A DNA stretch of 43,532 nt from Candidatus Enterococcus moelleringii (GCF_017377575.1 NZ_JAFREM010000024.1:1-43532), one strand, 5' to 3'; positions 26,089-34,439 are shown, numbered from the stretch's first letter. Notes: generated by a model from the letters alone, not told the origin. Made by a program: numbers and translations.

Positions 26089-26099
26089 TTGCTATTTTG

Positions 26100-26747
26100 C
26101 TAATAAAGGTAAACCACAAAGAACATCAACAAAGCACCTAGGATAACAAACAGATGCCAGATAACATGAGTAAATTTCTTGCTTTTCATACTATAGAATA
26201 ACGAACCAACTGAATAGGAAAGTCCGCCTCCGACTAATAAAAGTATACCTTTAATCCCGACACTTTGATATAAAGCCGGTAAAGCAATCACTACTGCCCA
26301 GCCCATCACATTGTATAAAATCGTCGACATCTTGGACACACTGCTCTGTTTGGTTAAGGTCAGGCTCTTGTAAATTATGCCGGCCACCGCTGCTGCCCAA
26401 ATCACCACCAAGAGGACGATCCCCAAGGTTCCCTTAATCCGCAATAAGCAAAACGGCGTATAGGTTCCAGCAATCAGCAGGAAGATGGAGCAATGATCAA
26501 AGACTTGAAAAACCTTCCGCGCCTTAGTAAATATCAAGCTATGATACAAAGTGGAGGCAAAAAATAGTACAAACAAGCAAATGCCGTAAATGGTAAAGGA
26601 GACATAATCAAGATTAGTCGTGGCCTTTTCCAGTAAAAAAGTAAACCCGACTAAGCTTAAAATGGCTGCGATCCCATGGGTCACTGCATTTAACACTTCA
26701 TTGACAATTAGATACCTGTGACTAAACTCTGCATTCATATACTTCAC
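26100..26747 (-). CDS. TrhA/hemolysin III family membrane protein
   Basis: A 215-residue protein with seven hydrophobic segments of the PAQR superfamily (YqfA/TrhA, 'hemolysin III'). The metal-binding residues typical of the family are visible: His in STLYHSLIF, Asp-His in VFDHCSIFLLIAGTYTPF, and His in HVIWHLFVILGAL. E. coli TrhA affects membrane energetics and fatty-acid balance; the hemolysin name comes from a Bacillus cereus homologue and need not apply. It is monocistronic. The start is ATG with a GAGGTGAAG site. The upstream gap has AT-rich repeats but no clear promoter call. Confidence 0.87.
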   Translation of the reverse strand: MKYMNAEFSHRYLIVNEVLNAVTHGIAAILSLVGFTFLLEKATTNLDYVSFTIYGICLFVLFFASTLYHSLIFTKARKVFQVFDHCSIFLLIAGTYTPFCLLRIKGTLGIVLLVVIWAAAVAGIIYKSLTLTKQSSVSKMSTILYNVMGWAVVIALPALYQSVGIKGILLLVGGGLSYSVGSLFYSMKSKKFTHVIWHLFVILGALLMFFVVYLY

Positions 26748-26825
26748 CTCATAATTATTGTTAACAACAGCATATCATGATTATCAAGATAATTCAATCT
26801 AGTTATCTAAACTAGATAGGAAACC

Positions 26826-27125
26826 TTAACCTATGATAATGCCATCCTCTACTAAGCGATAGCCGTACACCGGCTGCACATTCTCGCTTTTCAAATAAAG
26901 ACCCGCTTCCTTGTGCTGATTCAATGAAGCCACCAGCTTGGTCACGGTTAAAGGCGGCTGTTTGGCCTCATAGCTGATCTCAATCCGATCCTCAACCACC
27001 TGCATCGCTAAACGGTTGGTTTGTTTTTCGCCGAATATCGCATAGACATAGGTAAAAGACGACAGCTCACTTAAACTGCCGGTAGCATCCACCTGCAAAG
27101 CCGTTAATAAATCTTTTCCCCGCAT
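26826..27125 (-). CDS. Small protein of unknown function
   Basis: I take the ATG at 27123-27125 as the start (MRGKDLLTALQVDATGSLS, 99 residues), because GAGGTGG lies six bases before it and a TATAAT -10 (27159-27164, minus) sits upstream; longer readings run through that promoter. The protein looks alpha/beta with strands FTYVYAIFG, LAMQVVEDRIEISYEA and VYGYRLVEDGIIIG, and no membrane segment or signal peptide. I do not recognise a family. It lies between the TrhA gene and the methionine operon's terminator on the same strand, with its own promoter, so it is probably independent of both. Confidence 0.6.
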   Translation of the reverse strand: MRGKDLLTALQVDATGSLSELSSFTYVYAIFGEKQTNRLAMQVVEDRIEISYEAKQPPLTVTKLVASLNQHKEAGLYLKSENVQPVYGYRLVEDGIIIG

Positions 27126-27224
27126 TCTATCCACCTCACTTGTTACTCGCATCACTTTATTATACCGCTTTCTTCTATAAAAGCTAAAAAAGCTTCTCAA
27201 ACCGGACACCGCCAACTTTTCTAC

Positions 27225-27249
27225 AACAAAAAAAGACCTTTTCAGGTCT
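27225..27249 (-). terminator. Terminator of the methionine transport operon
   Basis: On the minus strand AGACCT and AGGTCT arms with a four-base loop precede seven T. The stem overlaps the stop codon of the last gene. Confidence 0.7.
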
Positions 27250-28027
27250 AATAAAGCTCTGGACGGCGATCGTGAAACACCGGTATTTCTTTGCGAACTG
27301 CTGGAATTTCTGCTAAATCAATCGTCACGGAATCCGTTTGTTCCTCTTCTCCCAGCTCCAGCAAAATCTCCCCTAAAGGATTCACCACCAGGGAATGGCC
27401 GCCAAACTGATTTTCAGGGTCCTCCCCTACTCGGTTCACACCGACGACAAACGCTTGATTTTCAATCGCCCGGGCCTGCAGAAGCTTGCGCCAAGCGTCA
27501 ATCCGCACCCCAGGCCACTGAGCCGGCACTACAAACAGCTGAGTCCCCAGCTCACTGGCTTGCTTGCGAAACCATTCAGGAAAGCGTAGGTCGTAGCAAA
27601 TCACTGGAGACACGGTCGTCCCCGCAATATCCACCACCAGCGGCTGATCCCCTGCCGACAAAAACTGCTCTTCCTTCATTAAACGAAATAAATGGACTTT
27701 GTCATAGCTGCCTAGAAGCTCACCAGATGGCCCGTACACGTAAGTAGTGTTGTAATACTCTGATCCCTGTCTGCGGGCAACAGAGCCGCCTACAAGGTAA
27801 ATCTGGTGCTTCTTAGCCAGTCCAGCGAGAAAGCGTTGAGTTTCCTGTCCATCCTCATCGGCAATCTCGGCTAAACGGGTTAAATCATAGCCCGTATTCC
27901 ACATCTCTGGCAAAACCACTAAGCTGTGTGGAACCAGCCCGGCTGTTTCACAGGACTGTTCCACATGAAACATGTTCTTCGCTGTCTCTCCAAAATGAAT
28001 GTCCAGCTGCAGCAAGGTTATTCTCAT
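27248..28027 (-). CDS. Carbon-nitrogen hydrolase, probable omega-amidase
   Basis: A nitrilase-superfamily amidase of 259 residues with the Glu-Lys-Cys triad visible: E41 (VVLPEMWNTGY), K110 (YDKVHLF) and C144 (VICYDLRFPE). This pattern matches the YafV/Nit2-type omega-amidases, which hydrolyse alpha-ketoglutaramate and 2-oxo-4-methylthiobutanoate derivatives and so help close methionine salvage. It starts three bases after metI stops and is the last gene of the T-box-controlled methionine operon, which supports that role. A terminator overlaps its stop. A different small-amide substrate remains possible. Confidence 0.83.
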   Translation of the reverse strand: MRITLLQLDIHFGETAKNMFHVEQSCETAGLVPHSLVVLPEMWNTGYDLTRLAEIADEDGQETQRFLAGLAKKHQIYLVGGSVARRQGSEYYNTTYVYGPSGELLGSYDKVHLFRLMKEEQFLSAGDQPLVVDIAGTTVSPVICYDLRFPEWFRKQASELGTQLFVVPAQWPGVRIDAWRKLLQARAIENQAFVVGVNRVGEDPENQFGGHSLVVNPLGEILLELGEEEQTDSVTIDLAEIPAVRKEIPVFHDRRPELY

Positions 28028-28030
28028 TTG

Positions 28031-28696
28031 TTAACTCCGATCTAAACTCTTGTCGACAAAATTCCCAATTGACTGCACAATTTGCACTAAGATAATTAAT
28101 ATCAGAATTGTACCATACATTACTCCCGGCTCGTTGCGTAAAAAGCCATACTGATACGCAATGCTACCTAGACCGCCAGCGCCGACTAATCCCGCCATCG
28201 CGGTTGCCCCGATCAAACCAATCATGGCAATCGTCAAGCCGCGAATAATGCCGCCGCGAGCTTCCCGCAGCAAGACCGTCTTAATGATGTTGAAGTTGCT
28301 GATGCCCATCGATTGATATGCCTCAATTACCCCGCCATCCACCTCCAGCAGCGATGTTTCCACCAAACGGGCCAAGTATGGTGCCGTGTAGACAATCAGC
28401 GGCAACAGCACGCCACGCACGCCTATCGTGGTCCCCATAATAAACTTAGTAACCGGCAAAATCAGAAACAGCATAATAATAAAAGGCAATGACCGCAAAA
28501 TATTGATCAACCAGTTGGAGATGGAATACACCGCAGGACTGCTGTTCAAGCCGCCCGGCCGAGTCAACACCAGCAGCACACCTAACGGAATTCCTACAAT
28601 AATAGAAATCCCCAGACCGATGACCACCATAATTAACGTTTGGCCTAAGCCTTCTATAATGACCGATCCCCATTGCTCAAAAAATTGTCCCATCAC
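28031..28696 (-). CDS. metI: Methionine ABC transporter permease
   Basis: A 221-residue permease with five membrane segments. The EAA loop that docks on the ATPase is visible (VIEAYQSMGISNFNIIKTVLL), followed by MAGLVGAGGLGSIAYQYGF, as in MetI. It forms the inner-membrane channel of a MetNIQ importer for L- and D-methionine. The start overlaps the metN stop by four bases, so translation is coupled. Gene order metQ-metN-metI matches other Lactobacillales loci, and the upstream T-box ties it to methionine. Confidence 0.93.
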   Translation of the reverse strand: MMGQFFEQWGSVIIEGLGQTLIMVVIGLGISIIVGIPLGVLLVLTRPGGLNSSPAVYSISNWLINILRSLPFIIMLFLILPVTKFIMGTTIGVRGVLLPLIVYTAPYLARLVETSLLEVDGGVIEAYQSMGISNFNIIKTVLLREARGGIIRGLTIAMIGLIGATAMAGLVGAGGLGSIAYQYGFLRNEPGVMYGTILILIILVQIVQSIGNFVDKSLDRS

Positions 28697-29706
28697 TGCA
28701 CCTCCTCAATAAAAACACCCTGTGAAGCAATATACGCCTTGGCGCCTTGATAGTCTGCTTCACTGCCGCCAGCCAATTGCACCAGCAGCTGTCCATGCCG
28801 CTGATCCTTCAAGTAGCTGATATTGCCGCTTAAAATATTCGGTGTCAGCGGATAATCCTTCGCCACCCGCGCCAACACCGGTTCCGTCGCCTCATCGCCG
28901 ATAAACTGCAAATGCAGCAGACGCCCAGTCTTTTTGTAATCATTCAATACTTCCACTGGCACATCGTAATTCTCATTTGCACCAATAAATCGTTTTGTCG
29001 TTGCCTTCTTCGGTTGAGTAAAGACCTGGATCACGGGGCCTTCTTCGATGATCTCCCCATCTTCCATCACCGCTACCCGATCACAAATCCGCTGCACCAC
29101 ATCAATCTCATGGGTAATCAAGAAAATCGTAATCCCCAGCTCGCGATTAATCGTCAGCAGCAATTCCAAAATCGACTCCGTCGTTTCCGGGTCCAAGGCA
29201 CTAGTCGCCTCATCAGACAGCAAAATCTCCGGCTCATGAGCCAACGCCCGGGCAATTGCCACCCGTTGGCGCTGACCACCAGATAATTGCGCTGGATAGT
29301 TGTCCTTGCGGTCCATCAAGCCCACTAAGGTCAAATACTTTTCCACCCGCTGCTGAATCTCCGCCGCCGGCACGCCCTCTAAGGTTAACGGCTTGGCAAT
29401 ATTCTCATAGACTGTCGCAGTTGAAAGCAAGTTATAGCCCTGGAAGATCATGCCGATCTTTCGTCGCGCCAACAATAGTTCCTTTTTCGTCAGCTCATTT
29501 AAGTTCCGCTGATTAATCCAAACCTCACCGGTAGTTGGCGGCTCTAAGAAGTTCACCATCCGAATCAAGGTGGATTTTCCGGCACCAGAGTAACCTACCA
29601 CGCCGAAAATCTCGCCTTTTTTAATTGACAGATTAACTTCCTTCACTGCTTCAATTTTTTTATTTTTCTGCTGATAGGTTTTCGTTACTTGCTTTAGTTC
29701 AATCAT
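28693..29706 (-). CDS. metN: Methionine ABC transporter ATP-binding protein
   Basis: I start at the ATG that gives MIELKQVTKTY (337 residues), eight bases after GAGGAG. Walker A is GYSGAGKS (38-45), the signature LSGGQRQR (141-148), Walker B ILLSDEATSALD with D165-E166, and the H-loop is ITHEIDVV. Residues from about 260 to the end form the NIL domain of MetN ATPases, which binds methionine and inhibits transport when the cell has enough. It overlaps metI and follows metQ by 17 bases. Together they make a type I ABC importer. Confidence 0.94.
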   Translation of the reverse strand: MIELKQVTKTYQQKNKKIEAVKEVNLSIKKGEIFGVVGYSGAGKSTLIRMVNFLEPPTTGEVWINQRNLNELTKKELLLARRKIGMIFQGYNLLSTATVYENIAKPLTLEGVPAAEIQQRVEKYLTLVGLMDRKDNYPAQLSGGQRQRVAIARALAHEPEILLSDEATSALDPETTESILELLLTINRELGITIFLITHEIDVVQRICDRVAVMEDGEIIEEGPVIQVFTQPKKATTKRFIGANENYDVPVEVLNDYKKTGRLLHLQFIGDEATEPVLARVAKDYPLTPNILSGNISYLKDQRHGQLLVQLAGGSEADYQGAKAYIASQGVFIEEVQ

Positions 29707-29723
29707 CTGTTTTCTCCTCACTA

Positions 29724-30548
29724 CTAAAAGGCTGGCACTACCGAACCTTTGTATTTCTCTTCAATAAATTTCTTAGTTTCGTCTGAATGGTAGTACTTCT
29801 CGATTTCCTTCACCACTTCGTCATCCTTGTTGCTGCTGCGAACCACGAAGACGTTTGGATAAGGATTGTCTACTAATGGCTCATGGAAAATCGAATCATC
29901 ATTAATGGTCAAACCAGCGCTGAAGGCAAAGTTGGTGTTAATCACCGCAGCCGTTAATTCGCCTAGCTGTGAAGGGATCTGGGAGGCTTCTAATTCCACG
30001 ATCTCGATGTCTTTCGGATTGTCCTCCACATCATTTTTGGTTGCCTGAACGGCCACGCCATCCTTAAGAGTGATCACGCCTGCTTCCTCCAACAGCTTCA
30101 ACGCCCGGTACTCATTAGTAGGATCATTGGGCACCCCTACTTTGTCGCCGCTCTTCAGTTCATCTAGGTCTTTAATCTGTTCAGAATACGCCCCTAACGG
30201 AAAGGCCACCGTTTCAAAGACCTGCTCAATTTCGTAGCCTTTGTCTTCCACCTGCTGATCTAGGAACGGAATCGTTTGGTAGCTGTTAGCATCCAAATCG
30301 CCATCGTTTAACGCCGTATTTGGTGTGTTGTAGTCATCAAAATTCTTAATGTTGATGGTCAAGCCGTCCGCTTCCGCTTGTTTAGCTACCTCTTCTAAAA
30401 TCTCCTGATGAGGCCCCGAGGTTACGCCGACGGTTACACTTTCTGTATCCAATGTTTCTGACTGAGCATTGTTGCCGCATCCTGCAAACAATAGTGTCAC
30501 CGCAGCGATCGTTCCTAATAAAAGTGCTTGTTTTCCATGTTTTTTCAT
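29724..30548 (-). CDS. metQ: Methionine-binding lipoprotein
   Basis: The ATG at 30548 follows GGAGG by eight bases (274 residues). The N-terminus is a lipoprotein signal peptide: basic MKKHGKQ, a hydrophobic core and the lipobox LFAGC, with C24 the lipidated residue. The mature part has the NlpA/MetQ fold, seen in VTVGVTSGPHQEILEEVAKQ, the 'DYNTPNTALNDGDLDANSYQ' block and the 'PNDPTNEYRALKLL' block. It is anchored outside the membrane and captures methionine for MetI/MetN. As first gene of the operon it lies directly downstream of the T-box terminator. Related binding proteins take cysteine or dipeptides, but the ATG specifier codon favours methionine. Confidence 0.92.
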   Translation of the reverse strand: MKKHGKQALLLGTIAAVTLLFAGCGNNAQSETLDTESVTVGVTSGPHQEILEEVAKQAEADGLTINIKNFDDYNTPNTALNDGDLDANSYQTIPFLDQQVEDKGYEIEQVFETVAFPLGAYSEQIKDLDELKSGDKVGVPNDPTNEYRALKLLEEAGVITLKDGVAVQATKNDVEDNPKDIEIVELEASQIPSQLGELTAAVINTNFAFSAGLTINDDSIFHEPLVDNPYPNVFVVRSSNKDDEVVKEIEKYYHSDETKKFIEEKYKGSVVPAF

Positions 30549-30603
30549 CAATAATTCCTCCGTTTTTTTAGCAAGCTAAGCTTACTATTTTCTTACCAAA
30601 AGC

Positions 30604-30880
30604 AAAAAAAGCTCGTCCTTTTCCACTCTAATGAGTCAGAAAAAGGACGAGCTTACTCGCGTTACCACCTTTGTTCGCACCAGCCTCGCAGCTGAATGCC
30701 TTAACTAGTACGTGTTCATACTAGAGCGTGTCTAACGAGCGCTACCCCGTTGACGCCTACGTATCGACGTCACCGTTCAGAGACCATTTTCTAAATGCTT
30801 CCACATGCCTGGCTCTCACCTGCCCAGACTCTCTTTGATGCTTCATCACTTGTACTTTTCTCTTCATCACGTTTTTAGCT
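30604..30880 (-). ncRNA. T-box riboswitch, probable methionine specificity
   Basis: On the minus strand the T-box core reads AAAGGTGGTAACGCG (30657-30671), which pairs with the uncharged tRNA acceptor end. It is followed by a terminator stem AGCTCGTCCTTTT/AAAAGGACGAGCT and a T run. Upstream, the stem I features AGAGAGTC and GGTGAGAGCC are present. The specifier segment reads GAAAATGG, giving codon ATG (plus-strand CAT at 30785-30787). It would let metQ-metN-metI-amidase be transcribed when tRNA-Met is uncharged. The specifier assignment is by eye. Confidence 0.88.
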
Positions 30881-30896
30881 TTTTGATATGCTACGT

Positions 30897-30925
30897 ATAT
30901 TACTCACCTATTTTTCATTTGTCAA
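30897..30925 (-). promoter_or_regulatory. Promoter of the T-box/metQ operon
   Basis: On the minus strand a consensus -35 TTGACA (30920-30925), a 17-base spacer and -10 TAATAT (30897-30902) lie just upstream of the T-box. Confidence 0.85.
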
Positions 30926-30949
30926 CACTTTTGTTCATTTTTTTCACAG

Positions 30950-30978
30950 TTGACTTTAATAAAAGAAAAGCTTAGACT
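30950..30978 (+). promoter_or_regulatory. Promoter of the GldA-like dehydrogenase gene
   Basis: A -35 TTGACT (30950-30955), 17-base spacer and -10 TAGACT (30973-30978) are seen, diverging from the metQ promoter with 24 bases between the two -35 elements. Confidence 0.7.
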
Positions 30979-31014
30979 AGTTTAAATTTAAAAAATCAAG
31001 GAGCTGACCATTGA

Positions 31015-32082
31015 ATGAATTTAGCAACAGAAGTTCGTCCCGGCGCGAATCGTTACGCCGTTGGACAAAATATTTTACAGGATTTACCGCAATACTTAGA
31101 ACCATTTGGAAAAGTAGCCGTAGTTACAGGAACAATTTCTTATCAAATTTTTTCTGATTACTATAAGAAAGAGCTAGAATACCCGGTTTTCCGCTACAAC
31201 GGCAGCGCCAGTCGTGAAGATGCCCAACGCATTGCTGACGAAATTGGCGAAGCAGACGTTATCCTAGCTATTGGCGGCGGACGTGTGTTGGATACTGGTA
31301 AAATGGTCGCTGAAGTGATGAATATTGACGCAATTATGGTCCCTACTCTGATCTCAAACTGCGCGCCATTTACTCCAATCGTCGCGGTTTACCACCCAGA
31401 TAGAACCTTCCGCGAAATGGGCTATATGAAAAAAGCCCCTTATTTAACTTTGGTGGACTATGACTTCCTATTAGCTACACCAAAGGACTATTTCGTCGCT
31501 GGAATCGGTGATACCGTGGCAAAATGGTATGAAATCAAAGGGATTACTGAGCAATTACCGGCTGATGAAAAGACCGCTTATATTCGTCTAGGAATCGCCA
31601 GTGCCAAGGTAATCTTGGACATTCTATTAGAAGATTCTATTCAAGGAATTAAAGACTTAGAGAACAAACAAATTACCCCGGCTTTTGGTCGCGTAGCTGA
31701 TGCAATCGTTGGTCTAGCTGGTGAAACAGGTGGATTTGCTGCCGCATATGGCCGTTCTGCCGGTGCTCATGCGGTTCATGATGGTCTTTCTTACTTAGAA
31801 TCCACTCATGACCAGCTGCATGGTAATAAAGTTGCTTACGGTATCCTAGTTCAACTAGCTCATACCAATGAAATTGATGAAATCAAGAAGCTGCAGGAGT
31901 TTTATCAAGCAACTGGCCTGCCAACTAAGCTGTCACAGCTAAACGTGACTGCTACTGACGCAGATTCATTGAAGCCTTGTACTGATCACGCAGCCTGTGC
32001 TGAAGAAACCTTCAACATGATTGATGCAGACATCACTGCAGAACAGGTCTACCAAGCGATTCAAGTCGTAGAATCACTATAA
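31015..32082 (+). CDS. Iron-containing alcohol dehydrogenase, GldA/HcxA-like
   Basis: A 355-residue group III metal-dependent dehydrogenase. The NAD(P)-binding part has VILAIGGGRVLDTGKM and the 'PTLISNCAPFTPI' block. Metal ligands are the Asp in GIGDTVAKW and the His residues in GAHAVHDGL and DQLHGNKVAYG. The family includes glycerol dehydrogenase and the E. coli YbdH/HcxA hydroxycarboxylate (2-oxo acid) reductase; the SNCAPFTPI variant resembles the latter more. It is divergent from the methionine operon with its own promoter and an AAGGAG site. 2-Oxo acids from methionine breakdown would be sensible substrates, but that is inference. The GTWWAC array begins two bases after its stop codon. 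Confidence 0.82.
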   Translation: MNLATEVRPGANRYAVGQNILQDLPQYLEPFGKVAVVTGTISYQIFSDYYKKELEYPVFRYNGSASREDAQRIADEIGEADVILAIGGGRVLDTGKMVAEVMNIDAIMVPTLISNCAPFTPIVAVYHPDRTFREMGYMKKAPYLTLVDYDFLLATPKDYFVAGIGDTVAKWYEIKGITEQLPADEKTAYIRLGIASAKVILDILLEDSIQGIKDLENKQITPAFGRVADAIVGLAGETGGFAAAYGRSAGAHAVHDGLSYLESTHDQLHGNKVAYGILVQLAHTNEIDEIKKLQEFYQATGLPTKLSQLNVTATDADSLKPCTDHAACAEETFNMIDADITAEQVYQAIQVVESL

Positions 32083-32103
32083 AGTTTACCTTAAGCATTT
32101 AAA

Positions 32104-32524
32104 GTTAACTTCAAACCTATTAGAGTTTACCTCTAATGGGTTTTTTATTTGCTTAATAAAGCCTATGATAGCAAGGTTTTTGCGAACACTTAATAAAGGT
32201 AAACCTTTTATTTCGAGGTTTACCTTTATTAATAGTGGTTTACTTTAAATCAGCGAACCCCTGTATGCACCGGTACTCAGCAAACTCGCACAATGATTAG
32301 AGGTAAACTTTATACATTAAGGTTTACCTCTAATGGACGTCTTATTTTCTCCATAAACCCTATTAAACCAAGCTTTCTGTACTAATTAATAAAAGTAAAC
32401 CGTTTTTGTTGAGGTTTACTTTTATTAATTAGCAGTTTACTTTAAATCAATGAACGATTCTATACGCCAGTAAGCTGCTACGTTATACCCCATTTAAAGG
32501 TAAACTTTATATGTTGAGGTTTAC
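32104..32524. repeat. Diverged tandem repeat of about 197 bases inside the array
   Basis: Landmarks recur at offsets of 196-199: sites at 32199, 32218, 32238, 32303 and 32322 reappear at 32395, 32414, 32435, 32500 and 32519, with neighbouring words such as TAATAAA and TTTACTTTAAATCA shared. TTTACCTCTAATGG at 32126-32139 recurs at 32323-32336, indicating a third partial unit. Site cores are better conserved than spacers. Confidence 0.65.
32191..32231. repeat. Perfect 16-base inverted repeat in the array
   Basis: TAATAAAGGTAAACCT and its exact complement are separated by nine bases, so two GTWWAC sites face each other. Counterparts are at 32383-32431 (19-base arms) and 32679-32713 (15-base arms, five-base spacer). 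A 14-of-15 pair lies at 32297-32334. Confidence 0.75.
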
Positions 32525-33526
32525 CCTGAACTGAATACTAATTATAGTTTACTTCAAATAAACACTATGGATATGGTATTCTCACACTAACAACCTATCT
32601 CACGCTACTAATAGAAGTAAACTTTATTCAGTCATCATTGCAGTTTACCTTTAATGAACCACTGAATAAGCATATTAAAAAAGGTTTACTTTAATATATA
32701 AAGTAAACCTTTTCCACATCACGATTTGAAGTTAACCTCATAGTTATCCTTGCTGTATAAGTATTTTGATTTAAAGTATACTTTTTAATTACCTGTATAA
32801 AGTTTACCTCTAAACCTAATGACCTCCAATCATATCATTAAAAGTAAACCCCAACCAATAAAGGTTTACCCTTTATGTAGCATTCTATTTTAGTATACCT
32901 TAATTAATCGTTGATTTACCAGTCTTTACAGCTAAAGTAAACCGTATTAAGGCTTAGTATAAAGTATACTTTATTATCTATAGAGTTTACTTTATATGTT
33001 CAGTTATGAAGTATACCGCAAAACTTCTTGTTGATCTGCAGCCTCAAAGCGTCTGTTGGTATTAAGTAAACCGCATATGCCGCCTAAATCATTTAAGTAA
33101 ACTCCATACGATCTATTTAAAGTTTACTTTCAAGCACACATATGTAGAGTCCATGCTAGTCCACGGTTTACTTTAAATACAAACAATAGATGTCTTAGCC
33201 ATTTGCAGTTTACTTTTTACTATCAACAAATGATATAATGTATACTTTTTACCTAAAAGAAGTTTACCTCATATATCAAAAGGTTTACTTTTTAATACAA
33301 CAAAGGCTATAATAGAAGCATACAGACATCGATAAAGTATACCTTAATAAGCAATAAGTAAACTTCTTTTTTATTTGAAGTACACTTTATAAAATCAATA
33401 GGGTAAACTTCTTTTGCCAAATAATAAAGTTTACCTCAATGAATCCCGATTCTTCCTACAGCTCCTAAATAAAAGAGGTTTACTTTAACTAATTGAAGTT
33501 TACTTTTTTTATTATAGTAAACCGTA

Positions 33527-33555
33527 TTGTCTTTTGCTTGGAATTATAGTAAACT
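33527..33555 (+). promoter_or_regulatory. Putative parA promoter overlapped by the last array site
   Basis: TTGTCT (33527-33532), a 17-base spacer and TAAACT (33550-33555) lie 36 bases before parA. The last GTAAAC (33549-33554) coincides with the -10, so the site-binding protein would repress its own operon. Confidence 0.5.
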
Positions 33556-33590
33556 TTAAAAGAGTCTTACACAAGATAGGGGAGTAGTAT

Positions 33591-34439
33591 ATGCCAGACA
33601 AGAAAGCCCAGACATATGTTGTCGGAAACTTTAAAGGTGGGGTAGGTAAATCAACCACTGTACAAATGCTGTCTTTCGAGAGTGCCTTCAGAAAGAACCG
33701 CAAAACATTGGTTATCGACTTGGACCCACAGGGGAATACCAGCGATGTCTTATCCATTACCGCCGAGAACTTTGGAAACAGTGATTTACCGGACGAATTT
33801 GATTCCACTATTTGGGAAGCGGTCCGTACCGGTGACATTTCCAGTTCTATCTATAATATTATGCCGAATCTGGATCTGATCCCGGCAAACATTTCATTTT
33901 CGGACTTTCCCGATTATATGATCTCGATGTTTCCAAATGACAAGCTGTCCCAATTCCAGTACATGGACAAGCTGATTTCACCGCTAAAATCGGTTTACGA
34001 CGTCATTTACATTGATGTACCGCCGACAATCAGTACGTATTCTAATGCTGCGATGTACGTGGCCGAGTATGTAATTGTCATCCTGCAAACCCAGGTTAAA
34101 TCCCTGAAGGGTGCGCAAAACTACATTGATTACATGAATTTCTTCATTGATCAGTACCAAACAGAGCTGGAAGTCGTTGGTATCATCCCGTTTATGATGC
34201 AAAAGCGCGACTCAGTTGACCAGGAAATCTATGAAGCTGCCAAGGGAATCTACGGCAATCACTTGCTGAACACCGTTGTTTTGAATCAAAGCCGGTTGAA
34301 ACGCTATGATGGCTCCGGGATTACTTACGATATCAATAAAAATGGCAAAGTGGAGCAGTGGGATAACCGCGCTCATGAGGTCTTTGTGCATATTTTGGAC
34401 GAGATTGATGAACATCGCTACTTATTATCAGGCGAATAG
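33591..34439 (+). CDS. parA: ParA-family partition ATPase
   Basis: A 282-residue deviant Walker ATPase like PrgP/RepB of enterococcal pheromone plasmids. It shows the signature GNFKGGVGKST (K15, K20), DLDPQGN (43-49) and the later strand VIYIDVPPTIS. It lacks the N-terminal DNA-binding domain of type Ia ParA, so it is the short form in which a separate protein recognises the centromere. It would form a gradient on the nucleoid and move replicon copies apart. A GGGGAG site supports the ATG. The partner gene follows after 12 bases. The -10 of its promoter is covered by an array site, consistent with autoregulation. Confidence 0.92.
   Translation: MPDKKAQTYVVGNFKGGVGKSTTVQMLSFESAFRKNRKTLVIDLDPQGNTSDVLSITAENFGNSDLPDEFDSTIWEAVRTGDISSSIYNIMPNLDLIPANISFSDFPDYMISMFPNDKLSQFQYMDKLISPLKSVYDVIYIDVPPTISTYSNAAMYVAEYVIVILQTQVKSLKGAQNYIDYMNFFIDQYQTELEVVGIIPFMMQKRDSVDQEIYEAAKGIYGNHLLNTVVLNQSRLKRYDGSGITYDINKNGKVEQWDNRAHEVFVHILDEIDEHRYLLSGE

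Larger units (their letters stand above)
32084..33554. repeat. Candidate centromere: array of 44 GTWWAC sites
   Basis: Counted by eye: GTTTAC 22, GTAAAC 14, GTATAC 6, GTTAAC 2, nearly all in the context RGTWWACY, i.e. around AARGTWWACYTT. Because the core is quasi-palindromic, each copy suits a symmetric dimer. Successive starts are most often 19-22 bases apart, then 25-29, 41-45, 54-55, 65 and 70-74. Many of these are near whole helical turns. Random expectation at this base composition is about two copies. The array fills the 1.5 kb between the dehydrogenase and parA and contains no other gene. Position before parA and its PrgO-like partner suggests a parS/centromere and operator. Confidence 0.8.

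Noticed and set aside
26100-26747. Naming the TrhA protein a haemolysin or virulence factor
   Set aside because: The family name is historical; the sequence supports only a PAQR-type membrane protein.
32084-33554. CRISPR array or simple direct-repeat array
   Set aside because: Repeats are only 6-12 bases, occur in both orientations, are degenerate and unevenly spaced; there are no cas genes.
33512-33838. Minus-strand frame across the parA start
   Set aside because: It overlaps the ParA Walker motif region and the array end; no family match.
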